64,000 nucleotides of DNA from Pseudomonadota bacterium (GTDB lineage: Bacteria > Pseudomonadota > Alphaproteobacteria > Acetobacterales > Acetobacteraceae): the NCBI GenBank assembly GCA_021851785.1, contig JAJZBV010000005.1, positions 1 to 64,000 of the forward strand, written 5' to 3'. The notes beneath the pieces were generated by a model. The model ran no database searches and had not been told where the DNA came from. It was given only the letters and a program-made list of their open reading frames with translations. Below, one piece after another: positions 1 to 8,900 of this stretch (position 1 is its first letter; every line of letters begins with the position of its first letter). The position numbers were made by a program, and so were the translations under genes.

Positions 1-825
1 TTCCGCCCGCGCCGCCGCCGTGCGTGCCGCCTCGGCGCGCCCGCCAACCACCACTTCCGCCGCCGCCAGCGCCGCCCGCGCGGTGCCGCGCGCGGCGCTG
101 GCGCGCTGGTGCTGGATCGCGAGCCATTCGGTCTCGGCGGTGCGGATGGCGCCGGAAAGATTGCGATAGCGATTGGCCTGACGCGCCTGGCGCTTCAAAC
201 CTTGCCACTGGGCATCGAGAGTGACGCGCAATTCCTCGGCGCGGGCGAGGTTGGCCTCGGCCGCGCGCAGCTTCAGCTCCGCCTCGTGGCGGCGGGCGTG
301 CAGACCGCTGATGCCGGCGGCTTCCTCGAGGATCGAGCGACGCTCATCGGGGCGGGCATTGACCAGCGCCGCGACCCGCCCCTGGCTCACCATCGCCGAG
401 GCGCGCGCGCCGGAGGCGAGGTCGGCGAACAGGGTTTGCACGTCGCGCGCCCGCGCCTCGCGCCCGTTGATGCGATAGGAACTCCCCGCCTCGCGCTCGA
501 TGCGGCGGGTGATTTCCATCTCCGCCTGCTCATGCCAGGGCGGCGGCGCGCGTCCCCCGGCATCCTCCAGCATCAGCCCCACCTCGGCGAAATTGCGCGA
601 CGGACGATGGGCGGTGCCGGCGAAGATGACATCGTCCATCTCGCCGCCGCGCAGGCTGCGCGCCGAGCTTTCCCCCATCGCCCAGCGCAGCGCCTCGACG
701 ATGTTCGACTTGCCGCAGCCATTGGGCCCGACGATGCCGGTGAGGCCGGGGAGAATGACGAGCGTCGTCGGCTCGGCGAAGCTCTTGAAGCCCGCGATCC
801 TGAGCCTGGCGAAGCTGACCGGCAC
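1..825 (-). CDS. smc: Chromosome segregation protein SMC, N-terminal part (cut by window edge)
   Basis: SMC is the ATPase core of the condensin-like complex that compacts and separates chromosomes. The visible 275 codons give the N-terminal ATPase lobe, with the SMC-type start RLRIAGFKSF and the Walker A motif GPNGCGKS at residues 33-40. SLRGGEMDDVIFAG follows at about residues 57-70, and then the beginning of the Ala/Arg/Glu-rich coiled coil. The start is GTG at 825, behind a GGCGGGA-like ribosome site and 14 bases after the dsbA-like stop. Together with the dsbA-like and dciA-like genes it forms a minus-strand run, a common alphaproteobacterial order. The Walker B, C-motif and hinge lie outside the window. 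Confidence 0.93.
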   Translation of the reverse strand, partial: MPVSFARLRIAGFKSFAEPTTLVILPGLTGIVGPNGCGKSNIVEALRWAMGESSARSLRGGEMDDVIFAGTAHRPSRNFAEVGLMLEDAGGRAPPPWHEQAEMEITRRIEREAGSSYRINGREARARDVQTLFADLASGARASAMVSQGRVAALVNARPDERRSILEEAAGISGLHARRHEAELKLRAAEANLARAEELRVTLDAQWQGLKRQARQANRYRNLSGAIRTAETEWLAIQHQRASAARGTARAALAAAEVVVGGRAEAARTAAARAE

Positions 826-839
826 GTGGCGATCCCGCC

Positions 840-1469
840 CTAGCCGGTGGTCGCGCCGATGAAGGCGCTGAAGGCGGGATAGGTCATCTCGCCGGCATGG
901 GGGCGGCCATTGGCGACGAAGGTCGGCGTCGAATCGACGTGGTATTCGTCCTCCGCCTTCTGCTGGCCGGCGAGGATGAATTGCTCCAGCGCCTTATCCG
1001 CGATGGCGGCGTCGAACGCCGGGCGCGAGAGACCGGCGAGCCCGGCCATCTTGGCGAGTTCCTCGCGCGGGTCGCTCTGGCGGTTGAAGGCCCAGCGATC
1101 CTGGCTCGCGAAGAGGGCGGAGACGAACGGCTCATAGCGGTCGGGGGGCAGCGTGCGCGCGACCATCGCCGCCATCAGGGCGACCCGGTCGAGCGGGAAA
1201 TCGCGGTAGATCATCTGCACCTTGCCGGTCTCGATCAGATCCGCCTTCACCTCGGGCATGGTCTCGCGCGAGAAGGCGGCGCAATGGGTGCAGGTCAAGG
1301 AGAAGAATTCGATCACCTTGATCGGCGCCTGATCCGAGCCAAACGTGCGGGGCGCGAAACGGGGATCGCCGCCGGTCTCATCGGCGCGCGCCGTGGAAGC
1401 GGCGAGAAAAGGCAGCGCGGCCATCTGGCCTGCCACAAGAGCTAGTAGGGGACGACGCTGGATCAGCAT
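840..1469 (-). CDS. DsbA-family periplasmic thiol-disulfide oxidoreductase
   Basis: The 209-residue protein has a Sec-type signal peptide (basic MLIQRR, hydrophobic core, cleavage near ARA-DE) and a thioredoxin fold with a CTHC redox motif in FFSLTCTHCAAF at about residues 57-68. A cis-proline region DSTPTFV follows near residues 184-190. These features place it in the DsbA/DsbG-like family that oxidises or isomerises disulfides in the periplasm. The start ATG at 1469 has an AGGA ribosome site. It lies between the dciA-like gene and smc on the same strand, a conserved alphaproteobacterial neighbourhood whose functional meaning is unclear. A second, different DsbA-like protein is encoded at 28258-29037. 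Confidence 0.92.
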   Translation of the reverse strand: MLIQRRPLLALVAGQMAALPFLAASTARADETGGDPRFAPRTFGSDQAPIKVIEFFSLTCTHCAAFSRETMPEVKADLIETGKVQMIYRDFPLDRVALMAAMVARTLPPDRYEPFVSALFASQDRWAFNRQSDPREELAKMAGLAGLSRPAFDAAIADKALEQFILAGQQKAEDEYHVDSTPTFVANGRPHAGEMTYPAFSAFIGATTG

Positions 1470-1540
1470 GGTTTCCTCAATATGTTGTAGACTACCGTGT
1501 CGGCGGAGAAAAAGTCGAGCCCCTTATCTACCGGCGCTGT

Positions 1541-2080
1541 TTACCGGCGCGCGGCGGCCTGGACGGCGCGGCCGAGGGCGGCGAGGGCATCGCGTAGCGC
1601 AGAGGCGGGAAGCCCGTCCAGGCGCCGCTCGACCGCCGCCGCGATCGCGGGGTCGGCGGGGGGGGCGGCGCAAGCGAGCGGCGGCAGGAGGTTTTGCGCG
1701 AAGCGCAGCCGCTCGACCGCCTTGCGGCCGAGATGGGTGTTGATCCGCTCGATCAGCGCCGGCGCCGTGTGCTGCAATTCGAGCGCGACCGGGCCGGCGC
1801 AGGCGAGCGTCAGCGAGCCGGCGGCGAGCCGGCGCGGCGTCGTCACCTCGGCGAGGCGCGGGCCGACGATCGCCGGCCAGTCGGCGGCGAGCTGGGCGAT
1901 GGCCGGAGCGCGCTTGGCGAAAGCCGGGCGCAGCAGAGGGGCGAGCAGGGCGCCGAGGGGGCGCGGGCCGAAGCCGCGGCGCAGCATCTCCGGCGCCGCG
2001 CCGCCACCGGCTCGAGCGGCCGGGCTCGGCTTGCCGTCCGCTGATCGCCCATGCATAGGAGTCTTCGTGCCCGCCATCAT
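1541..2080 (-). CDS. DUF721 / DciA-like protein
   Basis: This 179-residue protein matches the DUF721 family: a central block around DWPAIVGPRLAEVTTPRRL, followed by SLTLACAGPVALELQH, is typical. DUF721 includes DciA, the replicative-helicase loader of bacteria without DnaC, so a role in loading DnaB is plausible but inferred. The first 50 residues are Ala/Gly/Pro-rich and probably disordered. I chose ATG 2080 because GAAGAGG precedes it closely; a GTG at 2092 is possible. The start overlaps the divergent mutY start by about 14 bases. Downstream on the same strand are the dsbA-like gene and smc. Confidence 0.8.
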   Translation of the reverse strand: MMAGTKTPMHGRSADGKPSPAARAGGGAAPEMLRRGFGPRPLGALLAPLLRPAFAKRAPAIAQLAADWPAIVGPRLAEVTTPRRLAAGSLTLACAGPVALELQHTAPALIERINTHLGRKAVERLRFAQNLLPPLACAAPPADPAIAAAVERRLDGLPASALRDALAALGRAVQAAARR

Positions 2081-3170
2081 GCCCTCTTCCACGCCCCGCT
2101 CTCCGCCCGGTGGCGCCGCGCTCGACTGGTCGGCGCTGCTCGCCTGGTACGACCGCGCGCGGCGATGCTTGCCCTGGCGCGCGGGGCCGGGCGAGACCGC
2201 CGATCCCTATCGGGTCTGGCTCAGCGAGGTCATGCTGCAACAGACCACGGTCGCGGCAGTGATACCCTATTTCGTCCGATTTACCCAGCGCTTCCCGACC
2301 CTGGCAACCCTTGCCGTCGCGCCCGAGGAAGAGGTTTTGCGGCTCTGGGCCGGGCTTGGCTATTACGCCCGCGCCCGCAACCTCCATCGCGCGGCCCGGG
2401 CACTCGCGGCGAGCGGCGCCTTCCCGCGCACGCAAGCGGCCTTACGGCAATTGCCGGGGATCGGCCCCTATACCGCCGCCGCCATCGCCGCCATCGCCTT
2501 CGGCGTGCCGGGGCTGGCCGTTGACGGCAATGTCGCGCGAGTGCTGGCGCGGCTTCTCGCCATCATGACGCCGCTCCCGGGGGCGATGGCGGAAATCGCC
2601 GGCGCGGCCGAAAATCTCGCCGAAGCGACGGCGTTTCGGGCCCGCCCCGGGGACGCGACGCAGGCGCTGTTCGATCTCGGCGCCGGGATTTGCGTCAAAT
2701 CGGCGCCGCGCTGCCCGGATTGTCCGCTCCAGGACGGCTGCGAAGCCCGGCGTCGTGGCCTCGCCAGCGCCTTGCCGCGCCGGGCGGCGAAAGCGCCGCG
2801 GCCGGAACGTTTCGGGGCGCAATTCTGGCTCACCGACGCGCAAGGGGCGGTTTTGCTCCGCCGCCGGCCGGAGCGCGGCCTTTTGGCCGGCATGGTCGAG
2901 CTACCCGGAACCGCCTGGCGCGAAGGCCGGGCCTGGGCCGAGGCGGAAGCGCTCGCCACGGCGCCGCTCAAAGCCGAGTGGCGCAAGATCGGCGCGGTGC
3001 GGCATGTCTTCACCCATTTCGTCGTGTCGCTCGATGTCTATGTCGGCGCGGTCGCGGCGTTTTCAGCCGCCGATCTCGGCGGGTTCGCGCGCCCGGCGGC
3101 GGCTTTGGCCGAGGAGGCGCTGCCCTCGGTGATGCGCAAATGCGTTCGCATGGCGACGGGGTCGGCTTGA
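2067..3170 (+). CDS. mutY: A/G-specific adenine DNA glycosylase MutY
   Basis: MutY removes adenine mispaired with 8-oxoguanine. The 367-residue protein shows the full family pattern: WLSEVMLQQT with catalytic Glu54, the helix-hairpin-helix LPGIGPYTA (129-137), and AVDGNVARV with catalytic Asp153. The 4Fe-4S cluster cysteines are C209-X6-C216-X2-C219-X5-C225. The C-terminal NUDIX-like 8-oxoG recognition domain includes VFTHF. The open frame extends far upstream, but AGGAG at 2057-2061 sits 5 bases before GTG 2067, so this is the preferred start; ATG 2079 is the alternative. Its stop overlaps the next ATG by one base (TGATG), so it is probably cotranscribed with the MFS gene. Confidence 0.95.
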   Translation: MPAIMPSSTPRSPPGGAALDWSALLAWYDRARRCLPWRAGPGETADPYRVWLSEVMLQQTTVAAVIPYFVRFTQRFPTLATLAVAPEEEVLRLWAGLGYYARARNLHRAARALAASGAFPRTQAALRQLPGIGPYTAAAIAAIAFGVPGLAVDGNVARVLARLLAIMTPLPGAMAEIAGAAENLAEATAFRARPGDATQALFDLGAGICVKSAPRCPDCPLQDGCEARRRGLASALPRRAAKAPRPERFGAQFWLTDAQGAVLLRRRPERGLLAGMVELPGTAWREGRAWAEAEALATAPLKAEWRKIGAVRHVFTHFVVSLDVYVGAVAAFSAADLGGFARPAAALAEEALPSVMRKCVRMATGSA

Positions 3171-4393
3171 TGCGCGAGCGCAAGCCGGCGATCGGCTTCG
3201 CCCTCACCCTGCTCGCGATCGATGCGCTCGGCATCGGCCTCGTGATCCCGATCGTGCCGCAACTCGTGCTCGAACTCTCCGGCGGCGATGCCAGCCACGC
3301 CGCCTATTGGGTCGGGCTGCTCGCCACCAGCTTCTCGGCCATGCAGTTCATCTTCTCGCCGATCATCGGCGGTCTGTCGGACCGGTTCGGCCGCCGCCCG
3401 GTGATGCTGCTCTCGGTTCTCGGCCTCGGGATCGATTATCTCATCCTCGCCGCCGCCCCCACGCTCGGCTTCGTCCTGCTCGCGCGCCTGATCGCCGGGG
3501 TGACCACGGCCAATATCTCGGCGGTCACCGCCTATATCTCGGACGTGACCCCGCCCGAGCGGCGCGGCCAGCGTTTCGGGCTGATCGGGGCGATGTTCGG
3601 ATTAGGCTTCGTGCTCGGCCCGGTGGTGGGCGGCGTGCTCGGCGGGATCTGGCTCCGGCTGCCGTTCCTGGCCGCCGCCGGGCTCGCGCTCTGCAACGCG
3701 CTCTATGGTTTTTTCGTGCTCCCGGAATCCCTGCCGAAAGAGCGCCGGCGGGATTTTTCCTGGCGCCGGGCCAACCCGATCGCGGCGCTCTCCGGCCTGC
3801 GCGCCAATCCCCGCGCGCTCCGCCTCGCTTGCGCCTGGAGTGCCACCTGGTTCGGCCTCGGCGCGCTGCAGAGCGCCTTCGTGCTCTCGACCGCGCTCCG
3901 CTTCGGCTGGCACACGATGGCGAACGGGTTCGCGCTGGCGCTGGCCGGGCTGTCGCAGGCGTTGGTGCAGAGCTTTCTCATGCGCCGCATCCTCGACCGG
4001 CTCGGCGAGACATGGACGGCGCTGCTCGGCTGCCTGTTCGCCGCCCTCGCGCAGAGCACCTACGCTTTCGCCGCCGCCGGCTGGATGATCTATCTCGGCG
4101 TCATGATCTCGGCGCTCGGCGCGATCAACACCCCGGCGATCCGCGCCCTGTTCTCCGCCGAGGCCAGCGCCGACCGCCAGGGCGAGGCGCAGGGGGTGCT
4201 CGCCTCGCTCCAGAGCCTGACCGCGATCTTCGCCCCGCTGCTCGGCGCAGCACTGTTCGCGCATTTCACCGCTCCGGGCACAATGGTGTTCTTCCCCGGC
4301 GCGCCGTTCCTGCTCGCCGCGCTCGCCTATCTGCTCGCCGGGGCGCTGCTCGCCGGGCTCGCGGCGGGGACGCGAATGACCCCGGAAATTTAA
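3170..4393 (+). CDS. MFS transporter, TetA/Bcr-like drug:H+ antiporter type
   Basis: The protein has 407 residues and about 12 predicted membrane helices. The motif GGLSDRFGRRPVMLLS after helix 2 is the major facilitator signature A, and the early AIDALGIGLVIPIVPQL resembles the TetA/TCR 1.2 subgroup, which includes tetracycline and multidrug antiporters. LPESL before the central loop is also typical. The substrate cannot be read from sequence, and presence alone does not prove antibiotic resistance. It starts in a TGATG overlap with mutY. It ends in a 4-base convergent overlap with the DUF1491 gene on the other strand (shared TTAA). Confidence 0.9.
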   Translation: MRERKPAIGFALTLLAIDALGIGLVIPIVPQLVLELSGGDASHAAYWVGLLATSFSAMQFIFSPIIGGLSDRFGRRPVMLLSVLGLGIDYLILAAAPTLGFVLLARLIAGVTTANISAVTAYISDVTPPERRGQRFGLIGAMFGLGFVLGPVVGGVLGGIWLRLPFLAAAGLALCNALYGFFVLPESLPKERRRDFSWRRANPIAALSGLRANPRALRLACAWSATWFGLGALQSAFVLSTALRFGWHTMANGFALALAGLSQALVQSFLMRRILDRLGETWTALLGCLFAALAQSTYAFAAAGWMIYLGVMISALGAINTPAIRALFSAEASADRQGEAQGVLASLQSLTAIFAPLLGAALFAHFTAPGTMVFFPGAPFLLAALAYLLAGALLAGLAAGTRMTPEI

Positions 4394-4725
4394 AGAATCT
4401 TAGCCTCGAACGGCGGCAGGAGATCGGGCGCCTCGAACTCGACCACCCAAAGATCGGGATCGAAAGCGACTTGGCGTGCGACATAGGCATCGGCGGCGGA
4501 TTCCGCGACGGCGTCCGGGCCGGTCGCGCGGAGCCAGGCGCTGGTGCCATCGGCGGCGCGGATCTGCGACAGCACGCAAAGCCCGTCGCGCCCGCGGAGG
4601 ACGAGGAGAATGCCGCCGGCATCACGATCGCCACGGCGCAGCAGCGCGCCTGGCCGGCCCGCCGCCGCGCCCCGGCGGAGCGCCATCTGCACCCAGAATT
4701 CCGCTTTGACCCGAGGCTCGCCCAT
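4390..4725 (-). CDS. DUF1491 family protein
   Basis: The 111-residue protein has the DUF1491 layout: KAEFWVQMALRRG at the start, RGDRDAGGILLVLRG in the middle, and DPDLWVVEFEAPD near the end. The family is conserved in Alphaproteobacteria, cytosolic and without known function. ATG 4725 is chosen because a perfect AGGAG lies just upstream; the open frame continues to 4800 without better support. The stop codon overlaps that of the convergent MFS gene by four bases. Confidence 0.82.
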   Translation of the reverse strand: MGEPRVKAEFWVQMALRRGAAAGRPGALLRRGDRDAGGILLVLRGRDGLCVLSQIRAADGTSAWLRATGPDAVAESAADAYVARQVAFDPDLWVVEFEAPDLLPPFEAKIL

Positions 4726-4839
4726 CTTTCTCCTCTGGCCCGCCCTCTGCGCCACGCCGCTTCGCCTGGCAAGAGCGCCGCTTGACCGATCAGGGCGCAT
4801 CGCCGATCAGGCTCCAGTCCCGAGGGAGAGCAAAACCGC

Positions 4840-5529
4840 ATGATCGTGGCGCTGATCGTTGCCGCCGGCCGCGGCAGCCGCATGGCCGGGCCGACCCCGA
4901 AGCAATACCGCCTGCTTGGCGGCGCGGCCGTGCTGCGCCACACCGTGCTCGCTTTTCACCACCATCCGGCGATCGCCCTGACCCAGGTGGTGATCCATCC
5001 CGAGGACGCGCCGCTTTACGCCGAGGCGATGGCCGGGCTCGATCTGCCGCCGGCGGTGATCGGAGGGGCGACGCGCCAGGATTCGGTCCGCCGCGGGATC
5101 GAGGCGGTGGCGGCGCAGGGGCCGGCGCACATCCTCATCCATGACGCCGTCCGCCCCTTCGTCGCCGCGGAGACGATTGCGGCGGTGATCGCGGCGCTCT
5201 CGCGCCATCGCGCGGTGATCGCCGGCCTGCCGGTGGTCGACACGCTCAAGCGCTGTCGCGATGACATCGTCACCGAGACGCTGGACCGCGCCGGGGTGTG
5301 GCGGGCGCAGACGCCGCAGGGCTTTCGTTTCCCCGACATCCTCGCTGCCCATCGGGCGCTCGGCGCGAGCGCCGCCGATCTCACCGATGACAGCCTGGTC
5401 GCCGAACGGGCGGGAATCGCGGTCGCGATGGTTTTGGGGCATGAGGAGGCGTTCAAGATCACCACCGAACCCGATCTCGCGCGGGCCGAGGCGGTTCTGC
5501 GGCGCCGGCGAACAGAGCATGGGCAATGA
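4840..5529 (+). CDS. ispD: 2-C-methyl-D-erythritol 4-phosphate cytidylyltransferase
   Basis: IspD makes CDP-methylerythritol from MEP and CTP in the non-mevalonate isoprenoid pathway. The 229 residues carry all family motifs: IVAAGRGSRM plus PKQY at residues 6-23 (CTP binding), GGATRQDSVRRG, HDAVRPF, WRAQTPQGF and KITTEPDL. The protein stops at normal IspD length, so there is no fused IspF domain, although IspDF fusions are common in Alphaproteobacteria. GGGAG lies upstream of the ATG. The tRNA-Thr gene on the opposite strand begins 16 bases downstream, so the two converge. Confidence 0.95.
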   Translation: MIVALIVAAGRGSRMAGPTPKQYRLLGGAAVLRHTVLAFHHHPAIALTQVVIHPEDAPLYAEAMAGLDLPPAVIGGATRQDSVRRGIEAVAAQGPAHILIHDAVRPFVAAETIAAVIAALSRHRAVIAGLPVVDTLKRCRDDIVTETLDRAGVWRAQTPQGFRFPDILAAHRALGASAADLTDDSLVAERAGIAVAMVLGHEEAFKITTEPDLARAEAVLRRRRTEHGQ

Positions 5530-5545
5530 GAACCGGCCGCGGAAA

Positions 5546-5620
5546 TGGTGCTGCTGGTGAGGATTGAACTCACGGCCTCACCCTTACCAAGGGTGTGCTC
5601 TACCACTGAGCTACAGCAGC
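5546..5620 (-). tRNA. tRNA-Thr (anticodon GGU)
   Basis: On the minus strand a complete cloverleaf can be drawn. The acceptor stem is GCTGCTG/CAGCAGC, the D arm GCTC...GAGC, and the anticodon stem CACCC/GGGTG around loop TTGGTAA with anticodon GGT. The T arm is GTGAG-TTCAATC-CTCAC. The discriminator is A and the 3' CCA is encoded in the DNA. The length is 75 nt with CCA. Confidence 0.96.
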
Positions 5621-5966
5621 GCCGCCGATCCGGCCGTCTCCTAGACGCTTGCCGCCACCGGCGCAACCCTCCCGCGCGCGATGATCGCGATGGCAAGAAA
5701 GTGTGTCCCGCCGCCGGCACGGACGCGAAACGCGCAGCCGGCCGAGGGGCGCATCCTGAACGTGGGCGCTGCTCAGCGTATCTCCGATTCATAGTCATTT
5801 AGATTATCGTTGTAGACTTAAGCTAGATAAAGAAATTTACTTTTCCCGAATAAGTTGATATAGAGGCGCGCGCTGCAAGAGGCGCGAATCGCGCCGGGCC
5901 GGCGTACGGCTCAAGCCTGCATGCACCCCTGTCGGCACCCATCGGCAGCGGCGAATGGAGTTCGGG
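5621..5966. other. Intergenic region between tRNA-Thr and the Hint-repeat gene
   Basis: This 346-base gap holds no convincing gene. The first part has normal high GC. Positions about 5790-5870 are clearly AT-rich compared with the surroundings and contain the promoter-like pair listed separately. The upstream region of tRNA-Thr also lies here. Confidence 0.6.
5836..5864 (+). promoter_or_regulatory. Putative sigma70-type promoter of the Hint-repeat gene
   Basis: TTTACT at 5836-5841 and TATAGA at 5859-5864 are separated by 17 bases, within an AT-rich stretch. The start codon lies about 100 bases downstream. The assignment is from consensus similarity only. Confidence 0.5.
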
Positions 5967-8900
5967 ATGCCGGCCGGAACGAATGACGACTGGATCGGCG
6001 CGAGCGGCGCCTGGAGTGTCGCCGGAAATTGGAGCGGCGGGCCACCGGTTTCGGGTGACAACGCGGTTTTTAGCGCCGCGATCCCGATTTTCGTCACCTA
6101 CGCCACCAGCGACGCGATCGCCGCGCTCAGCGACGCGAGCGATCCCTACGCGACCCTCGATCTCGTCGGCGGCGCGCTCAGCCTCACCGGCGGCGCCTGG
6201 CTCGGCGGCTTCGATCAGGCCGCCGGCAGCCTCGCGCTCGGCGCCGGCACCCTCACGCTGGGCGGCCCGGCGACGCTGGCCGGCGCGATCAGCGGGCCGG
6301 GCGTGATCGACATCACCGGCACCGCCGAGGCGCTGAGCGGACTTGCCGTCAGCGGCGGCGCGACGCTCGATGTCAGCGGCCGGCTCGAGACCTCGGGCGC
6401 GGTCACCCTCGGCGCGGCGAGTTCGGACGCGAGCGCGATCAGCGTCAGTGGCGGCGACCAGTTCGTCATCGCCAACCCGACGACGCTCGCGGGCGAGGGC
6501 ACCGGCGGCCTCTTCAATCGCGGTCTGATCGAACAATTCACCAGCGGCACCAGCGACATCGCCGGCAATCTCACGAATAGCGGCACGCTCGCCGTCGCGC
6601 ATGGCATGCTCGGCCTTTATGGCGGGGCAAGCGCGCTTGCCGGGACGATCAGCGGCGGCGGCGCGCTGGCGATGTTCGGCGGCGCCCAAGTCGCGGTCGG
6701 CGCCGGCGCCGTCGTCACCATCGCCACCTTGGAGGCGCTCAATGCCGGCACCACCCTGACCCTCGATGGCGGGCTCGGCTATGGCGGCGATTTCACCCTC
6801 GGGCCGGGCAGCGGCCTCGCCTTCGCGACCCCGAACGAGACCCTGACGCTTTCGGGCGCGGCCAGCCTCGGCGGGGTGGTCGCCGGCGCGAGTGCGTCGG
6901 CCGCCGACATCGTCAGCATCACCGGCGCCGGCGATCTCAATGGCCTGATCCTGAGCGACGCGACCCTCGCCGACGCCGCGAGCGTCACCATGGACGGGCC
7001 GATGACGCTGGAGGGCGGCGGCAAGATCGCCATCGCCGCCGGGGCGAATTTCACTATTCTCACCGACGCCGCGATCGGCGCCGCCGCCGGCCTGGGCGCG
7101 ATCAGCAATGCCGGCGATTTCGCGAAAACCGGCGGCGATGGCACCAGCTACGTCACCGCCACCTTCAGCAATACCGGCACCCTCGCCGCCGACGCCGGAA
7201 CCCTCGCGCTCGAAGGCGGCGCCGGCAGCCTCGGCGGCGCGCTCGAAGGCGCCGGCACGCTGCTTCTCGCCGGCGGCGGCAGCTTCACCCTCGATAGCGG
7301 CGTCGTCGTCACCGTCGCCGACCTCGCGGTGAGCGGCGCCGGCAGCGAACTCACCCTCGCGACCTCGCTCGCCGATGCCGGCGGTTTTTCCCTCGGACAG
7401 GGGACGACGATCGCGCTCGGCGGCGAAAGCCTGACCCTCGCGGGCAGCCAGATCGCGCTCGATGGCACCCTCGCCGGGCCGGGCACGCTGACGCTTGCGG
7501 GGAGCGCCGACCTTTCCGGCCTGGTCGCCGAAGGAGGCGCGACTCTCGCGGTTTCCGGCGCCGCTGCCGCCGACGGTCCGCTCACCCTCGGCACCGCGAG
7601 CGGCGGGACCGAGCTTCTCGTCGGTGCCGGCGGCTCGCTCACCATCGATGCCGCGGCGCTGATTTCGGGTTCCGGCACGCTGGTCAATGACGGCGTGATC
7701 ACCGCCTGGAACGGCCTCGGCGCCGCCACCATCGCCGCGGCGCTGGTCAATCAGGGCACGCTCGCGCTCGAAGCCGGCACACTCGATCTCACCGGGGCGG
7801 TCAGCAATAGCGGCGAAATTTCGATTGGTGACGGCGCGCTCTCGGTCGCCGGCGGGCTCGCCGGCGGCGGCACGCTGAGCCTCGGCGCCGGGGCCTCCGC
7901 CATCCTCGGCGGCGCGGCGGCGGGGACGATCCATTTCGCCGCCGCCGGCGCCGCCCTCACCCTCGACGCCCTGGCGTCCGTCGCCGCGACGATCTCCGGC
8001 TTCGCCGCCGGCGACACCATCGACCTCGCCAATGTCCAGGCCAACGGATTTTCCTATGGCGGCGGCACGCTGACTCTGACCGACGCCAGCGATGGCGGGC
8101 CGGCGAGCGTGGTCGGCGCGCTCGCTCTGCCGGGGCTTGGCTCGTCTCCCGCGCTCGCCCTCGCCAATGATGGCGCGAACGGCACCGAGATCCTGCTCGC
8201 GCCGGCATCACCGGTGTTCAGCACCCCCTCGGCGGCGATCACGCTCGATAGCTGGAATTGGTCGAGCGGCTGGGCGACCCCGCCCGGAAGCACCGACGAC
8301 GCGATCATTCCCAATGACGGCAGCACCGCCGAGACCATCACCTTCGTCAACAATACCACCGTCGCGGCACTCGCCGGCGGCGATCTGGTGACGCTGCTGC
8401 TCCACGCCGGCACGCTTGCCGTCGATAGCGGTCTCTCCTGGAACGGCGCCCTCACGGTCGATGGCGGCGCGCTCGATCTCCTCTCCGGCGGCACCATCGC
8501 AGGCTCGTTCTCGCTCGCCGCCGGCGATTCCGTGGCACTCGGCGCCAACGTCTTGCAGCTTGGCAGCGCCGACATCGCCGGCACCATCAGCGGCGGCGGC
8601 ACCCTCGATTTCGCGTCGGGCGGGGGCACCATCGCCGCCGGCGCCGCGATCACCACCGGCGGTATCGACATCGCCGATGCGCTGACGCTGCAAACCCCGC
8701 TCGCCTATTCCGGCGATTTCTCCCTCGCCGCCGCCGGCCAGCTCGCGCTCGGCGGCGAGACGCCGACCCTGAGCGGCGAGGCGACGCTCGCCGGCACGCT
8801 CACCGGGGCGGGCAGCCTGATCGTCACCGGCACCGGCGACCTCGCGGGGGCCATCATCGGCGGCGATGCCAGCCTGATCGATAGCGGTACCCTGTTCGAT

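Noticed and set aside
109-862. Plus-strand frames over the first 860 bases
   Set aside because: The minus strand encodes SMC with intact Walker A, so these are shadows.
3170-4393. Calling the MFS gene a tetracycline-resistance determinant
   Set aside because: It belongs to the wider TetA/Bcr-like group, but the substrate cannot be inferred and the chromosomal context is ordinary.
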